Of a stretch of DNA of 64,000 bases, positions 29,839 to 39,257 are shown piece after piece; positions within the stretch are counted from its first letter, which is position 1; each line of letters begins with the position of its first letter. The notes below the pieces were generated by a model. The model ran no database searches and was not told the DNA's origin. It was given only the letters and a program-made list of their open reading frames with translations. A program made the position numbers and the translations under genes. Source of the stretch: Prochlorococcus marinus CUG1438 (GTDB lineage Bacteria > Cyanobacteriota > Cyanobacteriia > PCC-6307 > Cyanobiaceae); the NCBI GenBank assembly GCA_017644325.1, contig JAEPLS010000001.1, positions 124,001 to 188,000 of the forward strand. The letters run 5' to 3'.

Positions 29839-31299
29839 TTATTTAGCAGATGCAAAGTCTGGATATGCTTCCATCCCATGCTCTCCTATATCTAAGCCTT
29901 GGGTCTCTTCCTCTTCAGAAACTCGGATTCCACCGAATAATCCTCCAATTACAGACCAGGCAATCCAGCAAGTAACTAGTGTCCAAATAGCATAAGCCGC
30001 GGCACCAAGAGCTTGAACAAGAAGAAGGTTGATACCTCCACCGTTGAACAATCCCATACCTGCTCCATCACCTTGTACAGCTGTACCCCAAAGACCGATA
30101 ACTACAGTACCCCATACACCACAAACTCCGTGAACAGAGAATGCACCTACAGGATCATCGATCTCAGCGGCATCAAGTGCTGCAACAGAAAATACAACGA
30201 TAATTCCGCCTACTAGTCCTGCGAACCAGGCTCCAGCAAGAGTCATGTCTCCACAACCGGCGGTAATACTCACCAAACCGGCAAGGATTCCGTTAATTAT
30301 CATTGTAAGATCAGGCTTTCCAGAAGTTAATGTTGAAACAATAGTTGCTCCAATAGCACCTGCTGCTGCTGCTAAAGTAGTTGTTACAGCAACATATGGA
30401 ACCCACTGGTCCATTTGAAGTTGAGAACCAGGGTTAAATCCATACCAACCTATCCATAAAACTAAAGCTCCCAAAGTAGCTATAGCCATATTATGTCCAG
30501 GCATAGCCTGAGGTTTGCCATCAGAGTATTTACCAATTCTTGGCCCAAGAAGCATAGCTCCTACAAGACCCGCCCATGCTCCAACTGAGTGAACAATTGA
30601 AGAACCAGCAAAATCAACAAAACCTAATGCATCTAGCCATCCACCATTCCACTTCCAGCTTCCAGCAATAGGGTAAATAAATGCTGTTAATACAATTGCA
30701 AAAACAACAAATTCTCCAAATTTAACTCTTTCAGCTACCAGACCGGAAACGATAGTAGCCGCAGTTCCTGCGAAAGCAGACTGGAATAAGAAATCAACTG
30801 TTGGGACTAATCCAGCATCAGCAACTGTTTCTGCAGTAACTGTTGGATCAAAAAATAGGCCCGTAAAATATAGCCATCCACCAGCAATACTGTCTCCGTA
30901 CATTAGCGAGTAGCCTATTACCCAATAGGAAGTAACAGCAAGAGCAAATACGAATAGGTTTTTAGCAAGAATGTTGACGGCGTTCTTAGAACGACACATA
31001 CCTGCTTCTACCATAGCGAAGCCGGCGTTCATGAAGATCACTAAAATAGTAGCGATCAATAGCCATAAATTGTTAGCAAGAAAAGCTGCATTCAACTCAG
31101 GTAAATCAGCTGCATGAGCTGAAAGATTAAAAATACCTAAACCAAACAAAGCTAAAGGAACAGTTGCAAGCCACAACATAGAGCGGTTTGAACTAAATCC
31201 TCGAATACTCCTCAAAAGGAGCATAGGACCGTTGACAAGACTTGCGTCTTGTAATTTGGACCTAGAGCGCCTTTGAGGCGTTTGCAAAGCAGTGGTCAT
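29839..31299 (-). CDS. amt: Ammonium transporter (Amt family)
   Basis: This is a 486-residue membrane transporter for ammonium, the main nitrogen source of Prochlorococcus. There is a charged N-terminal tail, a segment that may be a signal sequence (LATVPLALFGLGIF), and then about 11 helices. Family signatures include FMNAGFAMVEAGMCRSKNA, DFAGSSIVHSVGAWAGLVGA and DDPVGAFSVHGVCGVWG. GC and codon use are richer than in most neighbours, as expected for a highly expressed gene. It has a perfect NtcA site in its promoter and a clear terminator, so it is a single-gene transcript. Confidence 0.97.
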   Translation of the reverse strand: MTTALQTPQRRSRSKLQDASLVNGPMLLLRSIRGFSSNRSMLWLATVPLALFGLGIFNLSAHAADLPELNAAFLANNLWLLIATILVIFMNAGFAMVEAGMCRSKNAVNILAKNLFVFALAVTSYWVIGYSLMYGDSIAGGWLYFTGLFFDPTVTAETVADAGLVPTVDFLFQSAFAGTAATIVSGLVAERVKFGEFVVFAIVLTAFIYPIAGSWKWNGGWLDALGFVDFAGSSIVHSVGAWAGLVGAMLLGPRIGKYSDGKPQAMPGHNMAIATLGALVLWIGWYGFNPGSQLQMDQWVPYVAVTTTLAAAAGAIGATIVSTLTSGKPDLTMIINGILAGLVSITAGCGDMTLAGAWFAGLVGGIIVVFSVAALDAAEIDDPVGAFSVHGVCGVWGTVVIGLWGTAVQGDGAGMGLFNGGGINLLLVQALGAAAYAIWTLVTCWIAWSVIGGLFGGIRVSEEEETQGLDIGEHGMEAYPDFASAK

Positions 31300-31322
31300 A
31301 AAAAAAAATTAGATCCGCAAAA

Positions 31323-31339
31323 AAACAGTTTTACTGTTT
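31323..31339 (-). promoter_or_regulatory. Terminator-like hairpin in the amt leader
   Basis: On the minus strand AAACAG and CTGTTT flank a TAAAA loop, followed directly by a run of about seven T. It lies between the predicted amt start site and the start codon. The stem is only 6 bp and weak, so attenuation is a suggestion at most. Confidence 0.25.
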
Positions 31340-31352
31340 CCTTTCAAATTTA

Positions 31353-31395
31353 AATTTATTCAAAAAACTTATAGGTGTCTAGTAGTTGTTGATAC
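31353..31395 (-). promoter_or_regulatory. NtcA-activated promoter of amt
   Basis: On the minus strand the site GTATCAACAACTAC (31382-31395) matches GTA-N8-TAC perfectly. After exactly 23 nt comes TAAATT (31353-31358), which fits the TA-N3-T minus-10 box. This is the known layout of NtcA-activated cyanobacterial promoters. The start site should fall near 31346, about 47 nt before the ATG. amt is an established NtcA target in cyanobacteria, so the reading is likely to be right. Confidence 0.85.
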
Positions 31396-31468
31396 CATTT
31401 TTATAGTTGCACCTTAAATAATTATTTGTTAAATTAAAAAATTTTATTTTTTAGAAGATTTAAAAATA

Positions 31469-32221
31469 TCAAGATTTTATTGATTTCAAAGGTTTAATTC
31501 CCCTCCATGATATGTGGTCTTTATGAAATTCAAAGGAACAAGGAATAGTTATCATTCCTGCACTTAAAGATTCTCTAAAAAGATTGCCGTATAAGGGATC
31601 TGCCTCATCTCCGGGGGCAAAAAAACAAGCGTCTTTTCTTGTAATACAAAGTACTAAAACACTTTTACTTGTAGGAATTAATTTCTTTAATTCTATGAGG
31701 TGTTTTTGGCCTCTTTTCGTTACTGTATCAGGGAATAGAGCTACATTTTCTCTAATCCAAGTCGTATTTTTAACCTCTATGTAAATGTTACGTTTATCAG
31801 GATTTGAAGATTTTGGAGTTAAAAAAAAGTCAATTCTGCTTTTTTTATCTTTTCCATAAGGAACTTCAGATTTAATTGTCTCTATTTCTCCTATTATTTC
31901 GTCAAGCAAATTTTTCTCAATAACCTTTTTGATTATCTTATTTGCAAATAGAGTATTAATACCAACCCAAACCTCCTCATTTTTTGCACTTAAAACACAT
32001 ATCTGTTCCCAAGTAAAAGGTAATTTTCTTTTTGGAGAAGGGGAAACACTTATTCTTACCTTTGCTCCCTCACTCAAAAGTCCCTTCATTGGGCCTGTGT
32101 TTGCACAATGCGCAGTTACTACTTCTCCGCTCTCTAATTTTATATCTGCAAAAAATCTTTTATACCTCTTAATTAAAACTCCTTCAATTAATGGATCAAA
32201 TTCAATTATCCGATCATTCAT
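31469..32221 (-). CDS. sfsA: SfsA family sugar-fermentation-stimulation protein
   Basis: This is a 250-residue protein of the SfsA family. Signatures are [15 protein letters not shown] near 36-50, SRIDFFL near 127-133, and [10 protein letters not shown] near 146-155. The D-E-K arrangement resembles a PD-(D/E)XK nuclease core. The family name comes from a weak effect on maltose genes in E. coli, and its biochemical activity is not settled. The start lies 31 bp from divergent murJ. Confidence 0.88.
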   Translation of the reverse strand: MNDRIIEFDPLIEGVLIKRYKRFFADIKLESGEVVTAHCANTGPMKGLLSEGAKVRISVSPSPKRKLPFTWEQICVLSAKNEEVWVGINTLFANKIIKKVIEKNLLDEIIGEIETIKSEVPYGKDKKSRIDFFLTPKSSNPDKRNIYIEVKNTTWIRENVALFPDTVTKRGQKHLIELKKLIPTSKSVLVLCITRKDACFFAPGDEADPLYGNLFRESLSAGMITIPCSFEFHKDHISWRGIKPLKSIKS

Positions 32222-32252
32222 AAATATGTCGTTAGTTAAAAATCAAATATAA

Positions 32253-33875
32253 TTGAAACTTAATCTTCTTGAAAAATTTAGACAAATCCAAATGCATTCA
32301 TTTTTAAAAAATAATGTTTTTTCAATTTCATTTGGTACAAGTCTTAGTAAATTAGCAGGATGCATAAGACAAATATTTATAGCTGCTGCTTTTGGAGTTG
32401 GGGTAACATACGACGCATTTAATTATGCCTATATAATTCCAGGTTTTTTGCTAATAATCATTGGAGGGATTAATGGTCCCTTGCATAACGCAGTCGTTGC
32501 AGTTCTAACTCCCCTTAACAAAAAAGATGGAGGGATCGTTTTAACTCAAGTAAGCATAAAACTTTCAATATTATTAATTGGTTTAGCTATATTTATATAC
32601 TTTAATTCCAGTTTCTTGATTGAATTATTAGCACCCAATTTAAGTTACGAAGCTAAATCTATTGCCACTTACCAATTAAAAATACTCACACCTTGTATCC
32701 CTTTATCCGGATTCATAGGTTTAAGCTTTGGCGCCTTAAATGCCCAAAGAAAATTCTTTTTATCAAGTATAAGTCCAGCGATAACAAGCCTAACTACCAT
32801 TGTTTTTATTTTATTAAGTTGGATTTTCAACCAAGAAAATGCATATTCTCATTTCTTTACTTATACGGGATTACTAGCTTTTGCAACTTTGACTGGAACT
32901 TTAATTCAGTTTGTTGTTCAAATTTCGGAAATAAATAAAATCGGTCTCTTGAGATTAAAGTCAAACTTTAAATTATTTAATGATGAAGAGAGGAGGATTT
33001 TCAAACTAATTATTCCAGCATCAATTTCATCAGGTCTCAGTCAAATTAATGTATTTATCGATATGTTTTTCGCTTCAAGTTTTCAAGGAGCAGCATCGGG
33101 ACTAGCTTACGGAAACTTTCTGATTCAAGCGCCATTAGGCATATTATCTAACTCTTTGATTTTGCCATTACTTCCAAAATTCTCTAAATTGAGAAATGAT
33201 AAAGACTATATAGGCCTCCAAAGAAAACTTATCTCTGGAATAGAGTACTGTTTCTTAACAACTATTTTTTTAACCGCATTTTTCATAACATTTAATAATC
33301 AAATAGTACAGTTAGTTTTTCAGAGAGGATCTTTTGATTATTCAGCGGCTTTAAAAGTAAAGAATATATTAATTGCTTATGCAGTTGGCATACCGTTTTA
33401 TCTTTATAGAGATTTATTAGTAAGAACTTACTATTCAATAGAAAAAACAAACTTCCCTTTTAAGTCATCGTTTGCAGGGATAATATTAAATATTTTTTTT
33501 GATTGGTTTTTAATTGGTGCCCCAATTAATAATTTTGGGAATCTTTCTCCATATAATTTTGGAGTTGTAGGAATAATTTTTTCTTCAGTAATAGTCAACT
33601 TTATAGTTTGTGTTTTACTTTCTTTTAATCTGAGAAATGAAAATATCCATTTGCCTAACTTGGATTTATTAAGGAAAATTATCCTCATGTCATTAGCGGC
33701 ATTTATAGATAGCACCCTTTGTTTTACTATTCTTAAAACTACAAATAACTTCAATTCAAATCTAGGAGTATTTTTATTATTACTATTTGGATCTCTAACT
33801 TTTTTTGTAATCTATTTTTTTCTTACAAAATGTCTGAAAGTAAATAGATTTAAAGTTTATAAAAAAAAGATTTAG
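32253..33875 (+). CDS. murJ: Lipid II flippase MurJ (MviN)
   Basis: This 540-residue integral membrane protein of the MOP superfamily flips the peptidoglycan precursor lipid II. About 14 hydrophobic segments are visible. The N-terminal SFGTSLSKLAGCIRQIFIAAAFG and the later GLAYGNFLIQAPLGILSNSLILPLLP and LVFQRGSFD are family signatures. The start used is TTG at 32253; the ATG 13 codons on (MHSFLKN) is also plausible. The 3' end overlaps the DUF3181 gene by 4 bp. Confidence 0.93.
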   Translation: MKLNLLEKFRQIQMHSFLKNNVFSISFGTSLSKLAGCIRQIFIAAAFGVGVTYDAFNYAYIIPGFLLIIIGGINGPLHNAVVAVLTPLNKKDGGIVLTQVSIKLSILLIGLAIFIYFNSSFLIELLAPNLSYEAKSIATYQLKILTPCIPLSGFIGLSFGALNAQRKFFLSSISPAITSLTTIVFILLSWIFNQENAYSHFFTYTGLLAFATLTGTLIQFVVQISEINKIGLLRLKSNFKLFNDEERRIFKLIIPASISSGLSQINVFIDMFFASSFQGAASGLAYGNFLIQAPLGILSNSLILPLLPKFSKLRNDKDYIGLQRKLISGIEYCFLTTIFLTAFFITFNNQIVQLVFQRGSFDYSAALKVKNILIAYAVGIPFYLYRDLLVRTYYSIEKTNFPFKSSFAGIILNIFFDWFLIGAPINNFGNLSPYNFGVVGIIFSSVIVNFIVCVLLSFNLRNENIHLPNLDLLRKIILMSLAAFIDSTLCFTILKTTNNFNSNLGVFLLLLFGSLTFFVIYFFLTKCLKVNRFKVYKKKI

Positions 33876-34162
33876 TTTTCAAAAAAACCTTCCAAAATCT
33901 CCTCTAATTCTAGAATTTGTGAGGAAGTGATTAAATTAATGAGTGGAATACTGTTAACACCGTCCCCTACTTTTACATTTATTGCTTTCAAACTTATTTT
34001 CGCGGCCTCCAATGGGCCTTGATCTTTATTGCTGATACATTCAATAGCAAGATTTCTAGCTAGGCCAGCGTCTCCAAGATATAAATTCCACTTTTCTATT
34101 TTGATAAAAACCTTTTCTGAAATAATATTTTCTAGCTCACTTATTCGTATCTGAGAGTTCAT
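33872..34162 (-). CDS. DUF3181 family protein
   Basis: This is a 96-residue soluble protein of a small cyanobacterial family. The best-conserved-looking part is IEKWNLYLGDAGLARNLAIE at about 22-41, followed by a helical C-terminal half. It has no signal peptide and no catalytic motif that I can name. It is co-directional with the small membrane protein gene upstream (14 bp) and the two are probably one transcript. Confidence 0.7.
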   Translation of the reverse strand: MNSQIRISELENIISEKVFIKIEKWNLYLGDAGLARNLAIECISNKDQGPLEAAKISLKAINVKVGDGVNSIPLINLITSSQILELEEILEGFFEN

Positions 34163-34176
34163 AAATTAAAATTTAA

Positions 34177-34428
34177 TTAAGTTGATTGTTTTGAAGTATC
34201 TTTTGGTTTTTTTATAATTACAAACAGTAAATGGGAGGCTAGAAGAATTGACCAGAAAATTGCAAAATTATTAAAAAAAGCGATTTCATATTTAATTTCT
34301 TTTAAAAGCCAAGTGCCACTTACTATCGCAGTAAATATCATGCAATGAATAACAAAATTTACTATTCGAGAAAAATGTTTATAGATGGGATCTTCTAAAT
34401 CTCCATTTCCGTACCACTTTATAGGCAT
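34177..34428 (-). CDS. Small two-helix membrane protein, conserved hypothetical
   Basis: This 83-residue protein starts MPIKWYGNGDLEDPIYKHF, followed by two hydrophobic segments at about 23-42 and 52-71 and a polar tail. This fits a small cyanobacterial 2TM-domain family of unknown function. The gene is real by context: it starts at an ATG and is closely followed by DUF3181. Confidence 0.65.
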   Translation of the reverse strand: MPIKWYGNGDLEDPIYKHFSRIVNFVIHCMIFTAIVSGTWLLKEIKYEIAFFNNFAIFWSILLASHLLFVIIKKPKDTSKQST

Positions 34429-34514
34429 ATTAATAATTAGATTGTTAATAATAGATATTTTACCTGAAATCTAGTTGACTAAGAGACCCTGAAACAGAGA
34501 TATTACATAATTAT

Positions 34515-34588
34515 GCGCCTGTAGCTCAGTGGATTAGAGCACCTGACTACGGATCAGGGTGTCGGGAGTTCGAATCTCTCCAGGCGCG
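34515..34588 (+). tRNA. tRNA-Arg (anticodon ACG)
   Basis: The acceptor stem GCGCCTG pairs with CAGGCGC. The D arm is GCTC-AGTGGATTA-GAGC, and the anticodon stem CCTGA pairs with TCAGG around CTACGGA (anticodon ACG). The T arm is CGGGA-GTTCGAATC-TCTC-like. The discriminator is G and CCA is not encoded. A34 is normally converted to inosine by TadA, so this tRNA reads CGN codons. Confidence 0.95.
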
Positions 34589-34665
34589 TTTAAAATTATG
34601 AAATATTCTTTTTATATTTTTCTAAAAAATATCGTCTATATTATGGTTATTAGTTATCAAATTCA

Positions 34666-35937
34666 ATGAATATCCTTCAAAATCTTAAAGATAGTGATCC
34701 AGTAATATCCAATTTTATTAACTCTGAAAAAAATAGACAGGAAACTCATCTTGAGTTAATTGCAAGCGAAAATTTCGCATCAATTGCCGTCATGCAGGCT
34801 CAAGGATCAGTCCTTACAAATAAATACGCAGAGGGATTACCTCAAAAAAGATACTATGGGGGATGTGAATTTGTTGATGAAATCGAAGAATTAGCTATTC
34901 AAAGAGCGAAAAAATTATTTAATGCAAATTGGGCTAATGTGCAACCCCATAGTGGAGCACAGGCAAATGCTGCTGTTTTCCTAAGTTTACTTAAACCTGG
35001 TGACACAATCCTGGGGATGGATTTATCTCATGGTGGGCACCTAACTCATGGATCTCCAGTAAATATGAGTGGTAAGTGGTTTAATGCAGTTCACTATGGT
35101 GTAAACAAAGAAACTAGTGAATTAAATTTTGATGAGATAAGAGAGATAGCACTTGAAACAAAACCAAAATTGATCATATGCGGATATTCAGCTTATCCAA
35201 GAACAATTGATTTTGAATCATTTAGAAAAATTGCAGATGAAGTTGGTGCATTCTTAATGGCTGATATTGCACACATTGCAGGTCTTGTAGCAAGTAAACT
35301 TCATCCAAATCCAATTCCCTATTGTGATGTAGTAACTACAACTACTCATAAAACATTAAGAGGTCCTAGAGGAGGACTTATCATGTGTAAAGATCCAGAA
35401 TTTGGAAAGAATTTTGATAAATCTGTTTTCCCAGGGACTCAAGGGGGGCCCCTAGAACATATTATTGCAGCTAAAGCAGTTGCATTTGGAGAAGCCTTAC
35501 AGCCAGATTTCGTTAATTATTCCCATCAAGTAATAAAAAATGCCAAAGTTCTAGCTTCAACTTTAATAAATAGAGGTATTAATATCGTTAGTGGAGGCAC
35601 TGATAATCATATTGTTTTAGTCGATTTAAGAAGCATCAACATGACTGGTAAAATTGCTGACTTGCTCGTAAGTGAAGTGAATATCACTGCAAATAAAAAT
35701 ACTGTTCCATTTGACCCTGAATCACCTTTTGTAACCAGCGGGCTAAGGTTGGGTACTGCTGCTTTAACTACTAGAGGCTTTAATGAGAATGCTTTTGCTG
35801 AAGTTGGTGAAATTATTGCTGATAGATTACTTAACCCAAACGATTCACTGATTGAAAGTCAATGTAAAGAAAGAGTATTAGCATTATGTAATCGTTTTCC
35901 TCTTTATGAAGGAAAACTTGAAGCATCAATTAAATGA
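34666..35937 (+). CDS. glyA: Serine hydroxymethyltransferase (GlyA)
   Basis: This is a 423-residue PLP enzyme that interconverts serine and glycine and feeds one-carbon units to folate. The PLP lysine is in [15 protein letters not shown]. The N-terminal LIASENFAS and [15 protein letters not shown] and the glycine-rich [11 protein letters not shown] are diagnostic. It forms a tight operon with cinA (ATGA overlap), then leuC and leuD. Confidence 0.98.
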   Translation: MNILQNLKDSDPVISNFINSEKNRQETHLELIASENFASIAVMQAQGSVLTNKYAEGLPQKRYYGGCEFVDEIEELAIQRAKKLFNANWANVQPHSGAQANAAVFLSLLKPGDTILGMDLSHGGHLTHGSPVNMSGKWFNAVHYGVNKETSELNFDEIREIALETKPKLIICGYSAYPRTIDFESFRKIADEVGAFLMADIAHIAGLVASKLHPNPIPYCDVVTTTTHKTLRGPRGGLIMCKDPEFGKNFDKSVFPGTQGGPLEHIIAAKAVAFGEALQPDFVNYSHQVIKNAKVLASTLINRGINIVSGGTDNHIVLVDLRSINMTGKIADLLVSEVNITANKNTVPFDPESPFVTSGLRLGTAALTTRGFNENAFAEVGEIIADRLLNPNDSLIESQCKERVLALCNRFPLYEGKLEASIK

Positions 35938-37208
35938 GTCCTAATTCCAAGGGAGTTGAAATTCTTTCTATTGGAACAGAGCTACTTTTAGGAAATATCA
36001 TAAACACAAATGCTCAATGGATTTCTGAACAGTTGTCGCTATTAGGCTTGAATCACTTTAGGCAATCAACTATAGGTGATAATTGTGATCGAATTATAAA
36101 AGTAATTCAAGAAATATCGAAAAGAAGTAATCTTCTAATTACAACGGGTGGATTGGGACCCACCCCAGATGACTTAACTACTGAAGCGATAGCCAAATCC
36201 TTTAATGTATCTCTTTTTGAAAGACCGCACTTATGGGATGAAATCAAACAAAAGCTTCCAAACTCAAAGCTCAAAGACGATTCCTCTAGCTTAAGGAAAC
36301 AATGTTTCTTCCCAAAAAATGCCCAAATAATTAATAACCCCAGGGGTACTGCCCCAGGAATGATTTGGGAACCAGTAAAAGGATTCACTATTCTTACTTT
36401 CCCAGGAGTCCCCAGTGAAATGAAAACTATGTGGGAAGAGACGGCGTATGATTTCATTAAAACCAAATTCTCAGATAGTTATTCCTTTTTTTCAAATACT
36501 CTTAAATTTGCAGGAATTGGAGAATCTAGTGTTACGGAAAAAATTAACGATCTATTAAATCTTAAAAACCCGACTGTTGCTCCATATGCAAACTTGGGAG
36601 AGGTTAAACTCAGAATCACAGCGCGAGCAAAGAATAACTTAGAAGCAAAAAGTATAATTAAACCTGTCAAAGAAAAATTAAAAAAAGAGTTTTCGAAATT
36701 TATTTTTGGAGAGGATAATGATACTTTGCCAAGCGTTTTAATAAAAGAGTTAACTAAGAGGAACCAAACTATTGTTTTTGCTGAATCCTGTACAGGAGGT
36801 CTTCTATCTTCATCTCTAACATCAATATCAGGTTCATCTCGAGTTTTTCAAGGTAGTATTATTTCCTATAGTAATGAGCTGAAAAATTCATTATTAAATA
36901 TTTCTGAAGAAAAGCTTACAAAATATGGAGCTGTTTCTAAAGAAGTTTGTGAGGCTATGGCAATTAATGTAAAAGAGAAATTAAGAGCAGATTGGGCAAT
37001 AGCGATTAGTGGAATAGCTGGTCCTAATGGAGGCAGTCCAGATAAACCAGTTGGACTTGTCTATATTTCAATTTCAGGACCAAATAATCATATAACTAAT
37101 ATTAAAAAAATATTTAACTCAACCCAAAACAGAATTGAAATTCAAACACTAAGTGTAAATGTGTGTTTGAACAGCCTCAGAATAATCTTATTATCAAATA
37201 GTAAGTAG
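35934..37208 (+). CDS. cinA: CinA-like protein (competence/damage-inducible; nicotinamide-nucleotide amidase type)
   Basis: This 424-residue protein has two parts. An N-terminal MoCF-like domain shows [20 protein letters not shown] and [15 protein letters not shown]-terminal CinA/PncC domain shows [17 protein letters not shown] and [15 protein letters not shown]. PncC deamidates nicotinamide mononucleotide in NAD recycling; the N-terminal domain of related proteins hydrolyses ADP-ribose. The start overlaps the glyA stop by 4 nt. Confidence 0.93.
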   Translation: MSPNSKGVEILSIGTELLLGNIINTNAQWISEQLSLLGLNHFRQSTIGDNCDRIIKVIQEISKRSNLLITTGGLGPTPDDLTTEAIAKSFNVSLFERPHLWDEIKQKLPNSKLKDDSSSLRKQCFFPKNAQIINNPRGTAPGMIWEPVKGFTILTFPGVPSEMKTMWEETAYDFIKTKFSDSYSFFSNTLKFAGIGESSVTEKINDLLNLKNPTVAPYANLGEVKLRITARAKNNLEAKSIIKPVKEKLKKEFSKFIFGEDNDTLPSVLIKELTKRNQTIVFAESCTGGLLSSSLTSISGSSRVFQGSIISYSNELKNSLLNISEEKLTKYGAVSKEVCEAMAINVKEKLRADWAIAISGIAGPNGGSPDKPVGLVYISISGPNNHITNIKKIFNSTQNRIEIQTLSVNVCLNSLRIILLSNSK

Positions 37209-37221
37209 TTTTTTTTACAAA

Positions 37222-38628
37222 TTGAGTAAAGATACCTTATTTGATAAAGTTTGGGATTTACACAAAGTTTCCAGTCTTCCTGGTGGCTCAGATCAAATTT
37301 TTATTGGTCTTCACTTAATCCATGAAGTGACAAGTCCTCAAGCATTTGGCGCTTTAAAAGACAAAAATTTAACAGTAAAATTCCCTAGCAGAACTGTGGC
37401 TACAGTCGATCACATTGTGCCAACAGATGATCAAAGCAGACCTTTCAAAGATAATCTTGCAGAGCAAATGATTGAAACACTGGAAAAGAACTGCTTAGAA
37501 CATAAAATAAAATTTTTTAATATTGGTAGTGGTAGTCAAGGAATAGTACATGTAGTAGCCCCAGAACTGGGGCTAACTCAACCTGGTATGACAATCGCTT
37601 GTGGAGATTCACATACTTCAACTCATGGAGCTTTTGGTTCAATTGCTTTTGGGATAGGCACAAGCCAAGTAAGAGATGTTCTTGCAACCCAAACCTTAGC
37701 CATGAATAAATTAAAGGTAAGGCAGATTTGGTGTGAAAATCAATTATCTAATGGGGTTTATGCTAAGGATTTAGTTCTTCATATTATTAATAAACTCGGT
37801 GTAAAAGCTGGGGTAGGTTTTGCATATGAGTTCGCAGGGCCTGCAATCAATGTATTATCAATGGAAGAGAGAATGACTATATGCAATATGTCTATTGAAG
37901 GAGGAGCAAGATGCGGCTACATAAACCCAGATGAAAAGACCTTCAGTTATATGAAAAATAAATTATGCGCACCAAAAAATGAGCATTGGGAAAAAGCTCT
38001 CGTATGGTGGAAATCATTAAAAAGCGATGAAGACTCAGTTTATGATGATGTAATTAAAATAGATGCCTCTAAAATAGAACCAACCGTTACCTGGGGGATT
38101 ACTCCAGGCCAAAGTATAGGCATTAATCAACAAATCCCTCTTTTAGATGAATTGTCCCCAAATGACAAATTAGTTGCTGAAGAGGCTTATCAGTATATGA
38201 GTTTCAAGCCAGGACAATCAATAAAAGATATTCCCGTAGAGGTTTGTTTCATAGGCAGTTGCACAAATGGGCGAATCAGTGACTTAAGAGTTGCAGCTAA
38301 AGTATTAAAAGACAAAAAAGTATCTAAGAATGTAAAAGCATTTGTAGTTCCTGGTTCAGAAAAAGTAGCCAATGAAGCGAAACAAGAAGGTCTAGATCAG
38401 ATATTTAAGGATTCTGGATTTCAATGGAGAGAACCAGGTTGCTCAATGTGTTTAGCAATGAATTCAGATAAGCTAATAGGTAATCAAATTAGTGCTAGTT
38501 CTAGTAATAGAAATTTCAAAGGAAGACAGGGATCTCCTAGCGGGAGAACACTACTAATGAGTCCAGCAATGGTTGCTGCTGCTGCAATAAATGGCAAAGT
38601 CAGTGACGTTCGAGAATTTATTAACTAA
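37222..38628 (+). CDS. leuC: 3-isopropylmalate dehydratase large subunit (LeuC)
   Basis: LeuC is the Fe-S subunit of isopropylmalate isomerase in leucine synthesis. The protein has 468 residues. [30 protein letters not shown] and [11 protein letters not shown] carry the 4Fe-4S cysteines. The start is TTG at 37222, 13 nt after cinA. The stop overlaps the leuD start by one base. There is no leader peptide or attenuator. Confidence 0.97.
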   Translation: MSKDTLFDKVWDLHKVSSLPGGSDQIFIGLHLIHEVTSPQAFGALKDKNLTVKFPSRTVATVDHIVPTDDQSRPFKDNLAEQMIETLEKNCLEHKIKFFNIGSGSQGIVHVVAPELGLTQPGMTIACGDSHTSTHGAFGSIAFGIGTSQVRDVLATQTLAMNKLKVRQIWCENQLSNGVYAKDLVLHIINKLGVKAGVGFAYEFAGPAINVLSMEERMTICNMSIEGGARCGYINPDEKTFSYMKNKLCAPKNEHWEKALVWWKSLKSDEDSVYDDVIKIDASKIEPTVTWGITPGQSIGINQQIPLLDELSPNDKLVAEEAYQYMSFKPGQSIKDIPVEVCFIGSCTNGRISDLRVAAKVLKDKKVSKNVKAFVVPGSEKVANEAKQEGLDQIFKDSGFQWREPGCSMCLAMNSDKLIGNQISASSSNRNFKGRQGSPSGRTLLMSPAMVAAAAINGKVSDVREFIN

Positions 38629-39257
38629 TGAAATCCGAGTTTACCCCACCTATTGGAAAAATCACACAAATAAACGGAAAATGTATATCCTTGATTGGTA
38701 ACGACATTGATACAGATCGAATAATTCCTGCTCGTTTCTTAAAGTGTGTAAACTTTGATTCATTGGGTGAGTCTGTTTTCGAGGACGATAGAGCAACTTT
38801 AAAGGGAAGGCATCCTTTCGATCTAGATGAAAATAAAAATGCCACAATACTAATTGTTAATAGCAATTTTGGATGTGGTTCAAGTAGAGAACATGCCCCT
38901 CAGGCACTTATGAGATGGGGTATAAAAGCAATAATAGGTGAGAGTTTTGCCGAAATTTTTTATAGCAATTGTATTGCAATTGGAATTCCTTGTTTTACAC
39001 TTCCAAAAAAATCTATCCATGATATTCAAAAATATAACAATCAGAAAAGTCTTTTCTTAGAAATTGATTTAGAACATTCCTTAGCAACATCAAAAGATCT
39101 AAATTTTAACCTTGAGATTAAGGAAAGCTCAAAAAAAATGTTCTTAACTGGAGAATGGGACGCAACTTCAACGCTACTTGATAATCAAAATCTTATTGAA
39201 AAAAAATATAATAATTTGCCCTATTTAGAATTTAATACTAATTTCTTAGCTATTTAA
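38628..39257 (+). CDS. leuD: 3-isopropylmalate dehydratase small subunit (LeuD)
   Basis: This is a 209-residue swivel-domain subunit that partners LeuC. GNDIDTDRIIPARFLK and FGCGSSREHAPQAL are the family signatures. The ATG overlaps the leuC stop by one base. The 3' end overlaps the convergent LptD-like gene by 8 bp. This is the last gene of the glyA-cinA-leuC-leuD run. Confidence 0.97.
   Translation: MKSEFTPPIGKITQINGKCISLIGNDIDTDRIIPARFLKCVNFDSLGESVFEDDRATLKGRHPFDLDENKNATILIVNSNFGCGSSREHAPQALMRWGIKAIIGESFAEIFYSNCIAIGIPCFTLPKKSIHDIQKYNNQKSLFLEIDLEHSLATSKDLNFNLEIKESSKKMFLTGEWDATSTLLDNQNLIEKKYNNLPYLEFNTNFLAI

Noticed and set aside
32693-32938. Out-of-frame open frame inside murJ
   Set aside because: It is a second-frame shadow in an AT-rich membrane protein gene.
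36107-36670. Minus-strand open frames inside cinA
   Set aside because: CinA motifs run through both without a break, and no promoter or start context was seen.
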